DNA from: JBDTOX01 sp039933015 | GTDB lineage: Bacteria; Pseudomonadota; Gammaproteobacteria; Burkholderiales; Methylophilaceae | Length of the DNA: 41,262 nucleotides | Direction: 5' to 3' | Assembly (NCBI GenBank): GCA_039933015.1 | Contig: JBDTOX010000025.1 | Coordinates: 1-41,262, forward strand | Part shown: positions 1 to 7,017 of the stretch, in pieces | Numbering within the stretch: the stretch's first letter is position 1 | How the letters are laid out: every line of letters starts with the position of its first letter | The notes under the pieces: model-generated | Seen by the model: the letters and a program-made list of their open reading frames with translations, nothing else | Told to the model about the DNA's origin: nothing | The model's database searches: none | Position numbers and translations under genes: made by a program

Positions 1-5
1 TGGGC

Positions 6-173
6 ATTGTAGCTTACCGGGGTGAGAGAGGGAGCTACAACCACCAAACGTGGTAAACCGCTGCGCCTACCATTGTAGCTTACCGGGGTGAGAGAGGGAG
101 CTACAACGCTATGCCAACGGTCAATTCGCAGCAGGCAATTGTAGCTTACCGGGGTGAGAGAGGGAGCTACAAC
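6..173 (-). CRISPR. Type II-C-like CRISPR array, end of array (3 repeats, 2 full spacers in window)
   Basis: Three identical 36-bp repeats lie at 6-41, 72-107 and 138-173, separated by two different 30-bp spacers (42-71, 108-137). Read on the minus strand, the repeat starts GTTGTAGCTCCC and ends GCTACAAT. This matches the general form of Neisseria/Campylobacter type II-C repeats, whose 3' end carries an extended -10 box (TACAAT) so that each repeat acts as a promoter for the next spacer. On that model crRNAs are made right to left and the array continues past position 1. No cas gene or tracrRNA is visible, so cas9 would have to lie to the left or elsewhere. The subtype rests on repeat similarity and the 36/30 geometry only. 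Confidence 0.93.
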
Positions 174-218
174 GCTGAGGCAGGCAACCCCATTAAGGGG
201 CCACCTGCCTCAGCGTTG
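170..218. terminator. Perfect 15-bp stem-loop between ybdD and the CRISPR array
   Basis: Positions 170-184 (CAACGCTGAGGCAGG) are exactly complementary to 204-218. The loop holds a second small stem, CCCC (188-191) with GGGG (197-200). The left arm includes the last four bases of the outermost CRISPR repeat. No T-run follows on either strand, so a classical intrinsic terminator is not proven. Its position between the end of ybdD and a same-strand CRISPR array suggests it blocks read-through from cstA-ybdD into the array. Confidence 0.55.
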
Positions 219-254
219 TCGCTTCGCGAGGTCTGCAAGAAGGGGGGCTTAATT

Positions 255-434
255 TCAGCAGCAACGCTTAACGCCCTTCCACTTGTTGTCCTGCCACTGC
301 TTGAAGAACTCTTCTTTGCTCAGTGGCGGCTCTTCATGTCCGTGCTCGGCATGCTGCTGCAAATAGCGCTCATAAGCATCGTCGCCGGAAAGACGACGCA
401 CCCCACGCCAAAAAGATTTGAGTCGATTCAGCAT
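255..434 (-). CDS. ybdD: YbdD/YjiX-family small protein (CstA partner)
   Basis: This 59-residue protein begins MLNRLKSFWRGVRRLSGDDA and ends KRCC. It fits the YbdD/YjiX (DUF466) family in length, in the charged C-terminal half with a YERYLQQH segment, and in the terminal double cysteine. Family members are encoded directly after CstA-type pyruvate/peptide transporters and are thought to assist them; the mechanism is not established. The start codon overlaps the cstA stop by one base (TAATG), so translation is probably coupled. It was identified by reading the minus strand beyond cstA. Confidence 0.9.
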   Translation of the reverse strand: MLNRLKSFWRGVRRLSGDDAYERYLQQHAEHGHEEPPLSKEEFFKQWQDNKWKGVKRCC

Positions 435-2503
435 TAATCCCTCACCCAGTCATTATCCAAACTGCTGGGGATATGGGGGGATTCCGTCAAAGGCAGCACG
501 GGCTTGCCCGCCAGATGACGGTAGCAAACGCGCAGCATGTCAAAAATCACCACCCATAGCACCGCAACAAAAAACAACGTCAGCCAGGCATCCAGATGCT
601 GATTGAAAATCAGCTGTGGCGCCACTGCTGCCTTCTCCGGCGGCAAGCTGCCCGCGGCCAGTTTGGCTGCCATATCGTTAGCCGCGGCAAAAAAGCCGAC
701 GCGCGTATCGCTGCTGGCGATCTTTTCCCACGCGGCAGTTGTCGTGATGGTCACCAGCCATACCAGCGGCAACCCGGTCACCCAGGCATATTTGAGCTTG
801 CCGGATTTAATCAGGATGCCGGTCGCCACGCACAGGGCAATGGCTGCCAGCATCTGATTGGAAATGCCGAACAGCGGCCACAGGATATTGACGCCACCAT
901 TCGGGTCTATCACGCCGATGTAGAGGAAATAGCCCCAGCCCGCGACCACCAGCAGGCTGGTAAAAATCACCGAAGGATACCAGGAAGTTTGCGCCATTTT
1001 CGGCCAGATATTGCCGAGCATGTCCTGCAGCATAAAGCGTCCGACACGGGTGCCGGCATCCAGCGTAGTCAGGATAAAAATAGCCTCGAACATGATGGCG
1101 AAGTGATACCACAAGGCCAGCAAGCCCTGTCCGAACGCGCTGCCGAAGATACTGGCCATGCCTACAGCCAGTGACGGCGCACCACCGGTGCGGGCAAACA
1201 AGGTAGCCTCACCCATTTGTTTGGCCAAGGTCTGCATTTGTTCCACCGTCACCGGGAAACCCCAGCTACTGATCATGGCCACGGCGTCCGCGGCCTCTTT
1301 GCCGACAACGCCCGCCGGGCTATTAATGGCGAAGAATACGCCTGGATCCAGCACCGTAGCGGCTATCATCGCCATGATGGCAACAAACGATTCCAGCAGC
1401 ATGGCGCCGTAGCCTATCATGCGGATGTCGCGCTCATTGGCTAGCAGTTTGGGGGTGGTGCCTGACGCTATCAGCGCATGAAAGCCAGAAATAGCACCGC
1501 AGGCAATCGTAATGAAAACAAAGGGAAATAATTTGCCGCCAAAAATAGGCCCTGTGCCATCGGTGAATTGCGTCAGTGCAGGCATTTTAACTTCAGGCTG
1601 CAGCATGACCATCGCGATAGCCAGCAGCATCAACGTGCCCAGCTTCATGAACGTGGAAAGATAGTCGCGCGGCGCCAATAGCAGCCATACAGGCAGGATG
1701 GCTGCCGCAAAACCATAGGCCATAATCCACCACGCCAGCGTCAGGCCTTCGTGATCAAACAGGCCGCGCAAGGTTGCGTTATGGTCGATCCAGCCGCCGC
1801 CCACCACTGCCAGCAACAGCAAAATCACGCCAATTGCCGAGGCTTCCAGCACTTGGCCGGGACGAAAATTGCGCATGTAAAAACCAACCAGCATGGCGAT
1901 GGGGATGGTCGCGGCCACTGTCGAAGTCGCCCACGGGCTGTGCTTCATGGCATTGACCACCACCAGCCCCAGCACCGCAATCAGGATAATCATGATGGCG
2001 AAAGTGCCTACCAGCGCAGCAGCTCCGCCTACCGGTCCCAGTTCGTCACGCGCCATCTGGCCCAGGCTTTTAGCGTCGCGCCGGGTAGAAAGAAACAGGG
2101 TCACCATATCCTGCACGCAGCCACCTAGCACCGCGCCTATCAATATCCACAGCGTGCCCGGCAGATAGCCGAATTGCGCTGCGAGAGTGGGCCCTACCAG
2201 GGGGCCAGGCCCGGCAATTGCGGCAAAATGATGGCCGAATACTATCCATTTATTGGTAGGCACGAAGTCGCGGCCATTATCCAGCCGCTCGGCGGGCGTC
2301 GCCCGCGTTGCGTCTATCACCAGCACCCGCGCTGCTATCCAGGCGGAATAAAAGCGGTAGGCCAGCGCGTAGACGCAAAGCGCTGCGGTAATAAACCACA
2401 GCGCATTGATACTCTCACCCCGATGCAGAGCGATGCCACCCACCGCTCCTGCGCCCAGCAAGGCCACCAGAGCCCAGACTAATTTTTTCAGTAGTTTATT
2501 CAT
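434..2503 (-). CDS. cstA: Carbon starvation protein CstA (pyruvate/peptide transporter)
   Basis: The 689-residue product is a polytopic inner-membrane protein of normal CstA length. Near residues 80-110 it has the conserved segment NKWIVFGHHFAAIAGPGPLVGP, where the family has its signature, followed by many hydrophobic helices. In enterobacteria CstA imports pyruvate or peptides during carbon starvation. Here it forms a two-gene minus-strand operon with ybdD, overlapping it by one base. The ATG at 2503 is the natural start, although no strong Shine-Dalgarno precedes it. It is divergent from the tRNA-Ala gene, with only 79 bases between them. Confidence 0.95.
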   Translation of the reverse strand: MNKLLKKLVWALVALLGAGAVGGIALHRGESINALWFITAALCVYALAYRFYSAWIAARVLVIDATRATPAERLDNGRDFVPTNKWIVFGHHFAAIAGPGPLVGPTLAAQFGYLPGTLWILIGAVLGGCVQDMVTLFLSTRRDAKSLGQMARDELGPVGGAAALVGTFAIMIILIAVLGLVVVNAMKHSPWATSTVAATIPIAMLVGFYMRNFRPGQVLEASAIGVILLLLAVVGGGWIDHNATLRGLFDHEGLTLAWWIMAYGFAAAILPVWLLLAPRDYLSTFMKLGTLMLLAIAMVMLQPEVKMPALTQFTDGTGPIFGGKLFPFVFITIACGAISGFHALIASGTTPKLLANERDIRMIGYGAMLLESFVAIMAMIAATVLDPGVFFAINSPAGVVGKEAADAVAMISSWGFPVTVEQMQTLAKQMGEATLFARTGGAPSLAVGMASIFGSAFGQGLLALWYHFAIMFEAIFILTTLDAGTRVGRFMLQDMLGNIWPKMAQTSWYPSVIFTSLLVVAGWGYFLYIGVIDPNGGVNILWPLFGISNQMLAAIALCVATGILIKSGKLKYAWVTGLPLVWLVTITTTAAWEKIASSDTRVGFFAAANDMAAKLAAGSLPPEKAAVAPQLIFNQHLDAWLTLFFVAVLWVVIFDMLRVCYRHLAGKPVLPLTESPHIPSSLDNDWVRD

Positions 2504-2539
2504 TATGTTAGCGGGTATAGAATTAAAACAGTCGTTCAG

Positions 2540-2545
2540 TATAAT
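2540..2545 (+). promoter_or_regulatory. Possible -10 box for tRNA-Ala
   Basis: A perfect TATAAT lies 37 bases before the first base of the tRNA, in the short divergent interval with cstA. The -35 region 17 bases further upstream is poor, so this is a weak prediction. Confidence 0.3.
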
Positions 2546-2582
2546 TCAGACTGCTCTACAGCAGGCGCTTGCTAACACTTGT

Positions 2583-2658
<76 letters not shown>

Positions 2659-3222
2659 AATTGAAGAGCTCGGATAATATCCGGACCCTTTTCCTTGCCT
2701 GAAATCCCTGCGTGGCGCAGGGTTCCGGCCATCGGTGCTGCGGGTGACAGTGCATCCGAACATCCCGATCTCAACGTTTTTGGCTCGGAGCCTGTCTCTT
2801 TTCTCTGCTTGGCCTGCGGGTAGGCGCAGTTCGCGCCCTCGAAAAATCAACCACTTACGCGCGCCGGTTCATCGTTAACCACGGCGACCGGCCACGCATC
2901 AAACCTTGCGACACCACCCGCCGTGCCATCCAGTCGGTCGGTAGAGGGTTCCGCTTGAACCATAGCAGACTCATGCATCGCGGTTGCTGACCCGGTTTGC
3001 AGGTTTGCACTCTCCGCACAAAACGGCCACCCTTTAAAACCACTGAGAACAGTGCAACCGCTTTGCGACCGGCTCCATGATAACGACAGGCGCGGATCAA
3101 AAACGGAGCAAAACTGCTCATCCCCGCCGAATAGGGTAATCAGTTGCTTATAAGGGTAATTACATGGCAAAATACCCCAATATTCAGTAGCATTACCCCA
3201 TTACTAGCCAATGGAATAATCC
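2659..3222. other. Gene-poor interval after tRNA-Ala
   Basis: I see no convincing gene in these 564 bases. They contain a small perfect hairpin (CCCTGCG-TGG-CGCAGGG at 2706-2722) and, near the right end, the GGGTAAT repeats described separately. A 107-codon open frame on the minus strand (3170-2847) has no recognisable domain or ribosome binding site. Base composition is GC-rich, as in the fic gene that follows. It may be the left edge of a transferred segment beside the tRNA, but no attachment repeat was found. Confidence 0.5.
3134..3198. promoter_or_regulatory. Repeated GGGTAAT/ATTACCC motifs upstream of fic (operator-like)
   Basis: GGGTAAT occurs as a direct repeat at 3134-3140 and 3154-3160 (20-bp spacing). 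Its reverse complement ATTACCC lies at 3192-3198, with a partial copy (TACCCC) at 3173-3178. All fall in the 90 bases before the fic start. This arrangement suggests an operator or autoregulatory site; no regulator is identified. Confidence 0.35.
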
Positions 3223-4320
3223 ATGCACTCACTCTCGCCTGACTACCTCGCCAAGCTGCGCTTTGACGCGCAGCAACTGGCAACGCTGCGCGCCCTGGGT
3301 GAGTATCGGGGCAAGCAGCAACTCTTCGTCGCCCAGTCGCCCGAGGTGTTGAGCGATCTGCGCCAGGTGGCCGTCGTGGAATCCACCGAATCGTCCAACC
3401 GCCTCGAAGGTGTGGTGGTGGCTGCACACCGCCTCAAGTCACTGGTGCTCAAGAACGCCACGCCGCAAAACCGGTCGGAGCAGGAAGTGGCAGGCTACCG
3501 CGACGCGCTGGGCTTGATCCACGAAAGCGGCGAGCAGATGCCCTTCTCGGAAGGCACCGTCCTGCAACTGCACGGCATCCTCTACCGTTACATGCCGCAG
3601 CCCGGCGGGCGCTGGAAGGCCACCAATAATGACATAGTCGAGCGCCACCCCGACGGCAGCTCGCGCATCCGCTTCCATCCCGTGGCTGCGCATCTCACCC
3701 CCATGGCGATGGCCGACCTGAGCGCGCGCTATCACACCGCATTGGATCAACACCTGGCCGACCCGCTGGTGCTGGTGCCGCTGGTCATCCTCGATTTCCT
3801 CTGCATTCACCCCTTCCCGGACGGCAATGGCCGCATGGCACGGCTGCTGACGCTGCAACTGCTCTACCACTTCGATTACGCCGTGGGCCGCTTCATCAGC
3901 CTGGAGCGCATCTTCGAGGAATCCAAAGAGAGCTACTACGAAACACTGGAAGCCAGTTCGCAAGGCTGGCACGACGATGCGCATGACATCGCCCCGTGGC
4001 TCGACTACTTCTGGGGTACGCTGCTGCGCGCCTACAAGGAGTTTGAAGAGCGTGTGGGCACCATCGAGCGCGGGCGCGGCGCCAAGGGCGACCGCGTGCG
4101 CGCCGAGATACTCAAGCGCCATCTGCCGTTCTCCATTTCAGAGGTCGAAGAAGCCTGCCCCGGCATCAGTCGCGACATGGTGCGCGTCATCCTGCGCGCC
4201 ATGAAAGCTGAGGGGCTGATTGCCCCCACCGGCAAGGGCCGAGGCGCCCGCTGGGAACAAACTGGGCAGCCCGCCCCCGCCCAACCGGACTCACAAGGGG
4301 GCAATGTAACGCATGAGTAA
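3223..4320 (+). CDS. Fic family protein (putative AMP-transferase) with C-terminal winged helix
   Basis: The 365-residue protein carries the Fic core motif HPFPDGNGR at residues 196-204. Fic enzymes with this motif usually transfer AMP from ATP to a hydroxyl side chain of a target protein. An N-terminal S-NRL-EG sequence (residues 58-63) fits the inhibitory (S/T)xxxE(G/N) helix of self-inhibited class II Fic proteins. The last 90 residues resemble a winged helix (AEILKRHLPFSISEVEEACPG), so it may bind DNA. Such genes often sit inside type I restriction operons between hsdS and hsdR, and an hsdR fragment overlaps its end by 8 bases here. GC content is visibly higher than in the flanking genes. 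The target is unknown. Confidence 0.92.
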   Translation: MHSLSPDYLAKLRFDAQQLATLRALGEYRGKQQLFVAQSPEVLSDLRQVAVVESTESSNRLEGVVVAAHRLKSLVLKNATPQNRSEQEVAGYRDALGLIHESGEQMPFSEGTVLQLHGILYRYMPQPGGRWKATNNDIVERHPDGSSRIRFHPVAAHLTPMAMADLSARYHTALDQHLADPLVLVPLVILDFLCIHPFPDGNGRMARLLTLQLLYHFDYAVGRFISLERIFEESKESYYETLEASSQGWHDDAHDIAPWLDYFWGTLLRAYKEFEERVGTIERGRGAKGDRVRAEILKRHLPFSISEVEEACPGISRDMVRVILRAMKAEGLIAPTGKGRGARWEQTGQPAPAQPDSQGGNVTHE

Positions 4321-4671
4321 AACTGAGTCCAAAACCCGCTCGGAGTTGATCGACCAGCAACTCGCCCTGTCCGGCTGGAACGTCAAAGACCCCACGCAGG
4401 TCGTGGAAGAGTTCGACATCCTGACGGAATTGCCGCCCGGGGTGGCCGAGCCGCGCACGCCCTATGAAGGCCACCAGTTCAGCGATTACGTCCTGCTGGG
4501 CAAAGACCGCAAGCCGCTTGCCGTGGTCGAAGCCAAGAAAACCAGCAAAGATGCCGCCATTGGCCGAGAGCAGGCTAAGCAGTATTGCTACAACATTCAA
4601 AAACAGTTGGGTGGCGAGCTGCCGTTCTGCTTTTATAGCAACGGGCACGACACCTACAAAACCAATTTTCA
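4313..4671 (+). pseudogene. hsdR: Type I restriction endonuclease subunit R, N-terminal fragment
   Basis: The first 119 residues match the N-terminal nuclease domain of HsdR. An FSDYVLLG strand supplies the acidic residue D58, followed by AVVEAKK (E73, K75) of the PD-(D/E)xK fold. Full HsdR proteins are 800-1100 residues. Here the match ends abruptly at YKTNF, around 4670, and the open frame runs on with unrelated residues to a stop at 4753. The helicase and translocase domains are gone, so no working restriction subunit can be made. The start (ATG at 4313) overlaps the fic stop, as in intact hsd operons. Confidence 0.85.
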
Positions 4672-4821
4672 ACCATCGTCGAAAAAGTCGATAGCATCAA
4701 ATCCCCCTACCAGAAAAGCCTCACCGAACTGGAAAATCTCTATGGTGCCTTGAGCCAAAAGGCTTTCAAAGGCAAGCTGGATTTGTCGCGGGTACCGTTG
4801 CCGGATCGGCGCGCAGGATGA
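4672..4821 (+). pseudogene. hsdS: Type I restriction specificity subunit S, C-terminal fragment
   Basis: Immediately after the HsdR match ends, a different reading frame (ACC at 4672 to TGA at 4819-4821) encodes 49 residues. They include SLTELENLYGALSQKAFKG and end LDLSRVPLPDRRAG. This is the typical C-terminal tail of an HsdS specificity subunit. It lacks a start and is out of frame with the HsdR fragment. The simplest reading is a deletion whose end points fell in hsdR and in a downstream hsdS. Confidence 0.75.
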
Positions 4822-5161
4822 TACGGTTGAATTTAAACCTTATGCACCCATTCCAAGGAGGTGGGCCGCGGTTCCTATAGTGCAAATGGATATTAAACTG
4901 CGATCATGAGCGCTGCACTTTTCGTCTTTTCCGTTGTCAGATACTGTCTGCTTTATGGCTTACTGGTTTGTGCGCTTCACAAATCACACGCTGCGTTGGT
5001 ACCATGTGCCATTCAGTCATATAACAACCAGCATATGCATGGCGTGGATGGGTGCCAAGGTGGATACGCTGGTGGCATTTGTGCTTAAAAAAACAGATGG
5101 ATGAAGTAACGATGGTTGAGGAACCCCTTCCTTTTATATCATCGACAACAGGAGAAATCAT
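4822..5161. other. Intergenic interval, no gene recognised
   Basis: These 340 bases separate the restriction-system remnant from the ompH-like gene. A 60-codon frame at 4906-5088 starts with hydrophobic residues but has no family resemblance and no clear ribosome binding site. I find no RNA gene or strong hairpin. The ompH ribosome binding site lies at the right end. Confidence 0.45.
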
Positions 5162-5653
5162 TTGAACAAGATGTTGCAATGTATGTTGGCGGCTAGCCTG
5201 TTATTGGTAACGGCAAGCGCCGTGGCAGAGACCAAGATGGGCTATGTGCAAATTCAAAAACTCATGCAGTCACCGCAATCACTGGAATCCGGCAAAAAGC
5301 TACAAGCCGAATTCAGCCCGCGCAACGCCGAGCTTGAGCGGCTCAAAAAACAAGTTGATGCCAAGGAAACGGCACTGAATAAAGAATTGCCTACGATGTC
5401 AGAGAGTGATCGCCGCACCAAATCCCAGGACTTATCTAACCTGAAGATTGACTTCCAACGCAAACAGCGCGAGCTGAATGAAGATTTCAATCTGCGCAAA
5501 AACGAAGAGCTGTCCAACCTGCAGAACCGCATTAACAAGGCCGTCACTTCAGTTTCCCAGACTGAGGGCTATGATCTGGTGTTTTATGGCAATGCCGCTT
5601 ACGCAGGGAAAAAGGCCGATATCACCGACAAGATACTCAAAGCGCTCAAGTAA
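5162..5653 (+). CDS. OmpH/Skp-family periplasmic chaperone
   Basis: The 163-residue protein has a signal peptide (MLQCMLAASLLLVTASAVAE), then KMGYVQIQKLMQ, the usual Skp/OmpH opening strand. A long charged coiled coil follows (residues about 45-125), and a short C-terminal strand ends DKILKALK. Skp-type trimers hold unfolded outer-membrane proteins in the periplasm. The main skp gene normally sits between bamA and lpxD, so this isolated copy is probably a paralogue. The start is TTG at 5162, supported by AGGAG seven bases upstream; the internal ATG at 5171 has no comparable site. Confidence 0.85.
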   Translation: MNKMLQCMLAASLLLVTASAVAETKMGYVQIQKLMQSPQSLESGKKLQAEFSPRNAELERLKKQVDAKETALNKELPTMSESDRRTKSQDLSNLKIDFQRKQRELNEDFNLRKNEELSNLQNRINKAVTSVSQTEGYDLVFYGNAAYAGKKADITDKILKALK

Positions 5654-5660
5654 TGTCATT

Positions 5661-5708
5661 GCCAGGATAACTACCTGGCCTGACAGCACACACCTGACGG
5701 GGGTGTGC
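5661..5708 (+). terminator. Two hairpins downstream of the ompH-like gene
   Basis: GCCAGG (5661-5666) pairs with CCTGGC (5674-5679). GCACACACC (5686-5694) pairs with the segment ending at 5708 apart from one mismatch. Both lie just after the ompH stop, but there is no T-run, so termination is only suggested. Confidence 0.35.
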
Positions 5709-5730
5709 CGATAAGCTTGCTGCCAAAAAC

Positions 5731-5750
5731 GATACAAACTGATACAAATC
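5731..5750 (+). promoter_or_regulatory. Direct repeat GATACAAACT/GATACAAATC, candidate response-regulator site
   Basis: Two 10-bp units that share GATACAAA lie head to tail with exact 10-bp spacing, 91 bases before the exported-protein gene at 5841. OmpR-type regulators bind such tandem half-sites. A near-identical pair lies upstream of the response regulator (6887-6906). Confidence 0.5.
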
Positions 5751-5840
5751 TCCCGCCTTTTTAGAAAACTCCAGGTACCAAAGCCTAGTCCTAGTTATAT
5801 AAGCTCTTCCGACTAGTTCTTTTGCATCAAGGAGTTTTTC

Positions 5841-6284
5841 ATGAAACCACTGAAATCAATGGCCGCTCTGGCGCTATTGGCCTGCTTGTTTACCAGCGGC
5901 ATGGCTTTAGCAGACCGCGGACATGGAGGAGGAAATTGGCATGGGGGAGGTCATGGGCATGATGGGGGACATTGGCATGAAGGGCATGGGCATACACACA
6001 TAGGCATCGGACTTAATTTCGGGCCAAGCTTTGGGCCATACTACCCCTATCCGTACTACTCTTACCCTGCTTATCCTTACCCAGCCTATCCTTACTACTA
6101 CCCGCCTGTAGTCGTAGCGCCGCCATCGCCGCCTGTCTACATCGAGCAGGATAGCCCGCAACAAGCTGAATCCCAGTCTCAGGACTATTACTGGTATCAC
6201 TGCGACAAGCCCGACGGCTACTATCCTTACATCAAGGCATGTCCTGGTGGCTGGCAAAAAGTCGTGCCTGAACCGCCACAGTAA
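5841..6284 (+). CDS. Exported His/Gly-rich and Pro/Tyr-rich protein, function unknown
   Basis: The 147-residue protein has a signal peptide (cleavage near ALA-DRG). A His/Gly-rich stretch follows (residues about 27-52, repeats of GGGHGHDGG type), then a Tyr/Pro-rich stretch (about 65-100). The C-terminal part, YYWYHCDKPDGYYPYIKACP followed by GWQKVVP, has two cysteines. That last motif recurs in many betaproteobacterial envelope proteins without known function. The His-rich part could bind metal ions, which is inference only. AAGGAG precedes the ATG by six bases. It is probably cotranscribed with the lipoprotein gene 15 bases downstream, and the GATACAAA repeat pair lies upstream. Confidence 0.8.
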   Translation: MKPLKSMAALALLACLFTSGMALADRGHGGGNWHGGGHGHDGGHWHEGHGHTHIGIGLNFGPSFGPYYPYPYYSYPAYPYPAYPYYYPPVVVAPPSPPVYIEQDSPQQAESQSQDYYWYHCDKPDGYYPYIKACPGGWQKVVPEPPQ

Positions 6285-6299
6285 TCAAGGAATACTGTC

Positions 6300-6824
6300 A
6301 TGACTACATTTCCCAGATATGGCGCGCTTGGTATAGCACTTTTGCTCGCGGCTTGCGCTACGACACCTGAAGGACCGAGTGCCATGGCACTCCCCGGCAG
6401 CGGCAAGAGCTTTGACCAGTTCCGCTATGATGATAATTATTGCCGGCAGTACGGCCTGGAACAGAGCGGTGGCATGACTGCCAACCAGGCCGCAAATGAC
6501 AGCCTGGCTAAAAGCGCCGTCGTTGGCACCGCGATTGGTGCTGTTATAGGCGCTGCCGCTGGCGGACACGACGGCGCCGGCATCGGCGCGGCAACCGGGC
6601 TGGTGGTGGGCAGCGCCGCAGGCAGCAACGCTGCTGCTGCATCCTCTTACAATGCCCAGCAACGCTATGACAATGCCTATGTGCAATGCATGTATGCCCA
6701 AGGGCACCGCGTTCCGGTTGCCGGGCGTTTTGTGACCGAACCCAGGCAGACTTACACACCGCCGTCACGGCGTTATTATCCCCCACCCCCTCCGCCAGGC
6801 TATGTACTGCCGCCTCCGGGCTAA
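6300..6824 (+). CDS. Glycine-zipper lipoprotein
   Basis: The 174-residue product has a lipoprotein signal (LLLAACATT, lipid anchor at the Cys). Next is a segment with YDDNYCRQYG, then a glycine-zipper region at about residues 72-105 (GTAIGAVIGAAAGG, GAGIGAATGLVVGSAAG), and a Pro/Tyr-rich tail. Glycine-zipper lipoproteins sit in the outer membrane or span the periplasm; SlyB and YmgG-like proteins are examples. The specific role is unknown. It follows the His-rich gene by 15 bases, so the two likely form one envelope-stress-type transcript next to a two-component system. Confidence 0.82.
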   Translation: MTTFPRYGALGIALLLAACATTPEGPSAMALPGSGKSFDQFRYDDNYCRQYGLEQSGGMTANQAANDSLAKSAVVGTAIGAVIGAAAGGHDGAGIGAATGLVVGSAAGSNAAAASSYNAQQRYDNAYVQCMYAQGHRVPVAGRFVTEPRQTYTPPSRRYYPPPPPPGYVLPPPG

Positions 6825-6832
6825 CGAGGTAA

Positions 6833-6877
6833 CGCACCCCGGCCTTATCCCTTGCTAAAGGGCTAGGCTGGGGCGCG
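6833..6877. terminator. Long imperfect hairpin after the lipoprotein gene
   Basis: CGCACCCCGGCCTTATCCC pairs imperfectly with the segment ending CTGGGGCGCG, around a short loop. It lies just after the stop codon at 6824 and could end the exported-protein transcript. No T-run is present. Confidence 0.4.
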
Positions 6878-6886
6878 CGATATGTC

Positions 6887-6906
6887 GATACAATGCGATA
6901 CAAAAC
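6887..6906 (+). promoter_or_regulatory. Direct repeat GATACAATGC/GATACAAAAC, candidate autoregulatory site
   Basis: The pair has the same GATACAA core and the same 10-bp phase as the repeat at 5731-5750. It lies 111 bases before the response-regulator start. Sharing of this element between the two promoters suggests one regulon. Confidence 0.5.
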
Positions 6907-7017
6907 TACATGATTGTAAATAGATTGCAGGTATACCATTCTGCTTAACCGCTTAATTTTAAGCATAATTAAAAGAATGAAAGTTTGCCGTATGCCTTCA
7001 AATCTGAAATTGCTCAC

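Noticed and set aside
174..254. Possible tracrRNA beside the array
   Set aside because: No anti-repeat complementary to the crRNA repeat part is present; only the hairpin is seen.
111..437. 108-codon plus-strand frame across the CRISPR repeats
   Set aside because: It reads through two spacers/repeats and antisense to ybdD, which is a convincing gene on the other strand.
2847..3170. 107-codon minus-strand frame
   Set aside because: No domain, no ribosome binding site and poor coding character; kept only as part of the interval description.
4906..5088. 60-codon frame with hydrophobic start
   Set aside because: No Shine-Dalgarno and no family resemblance; likely chance.
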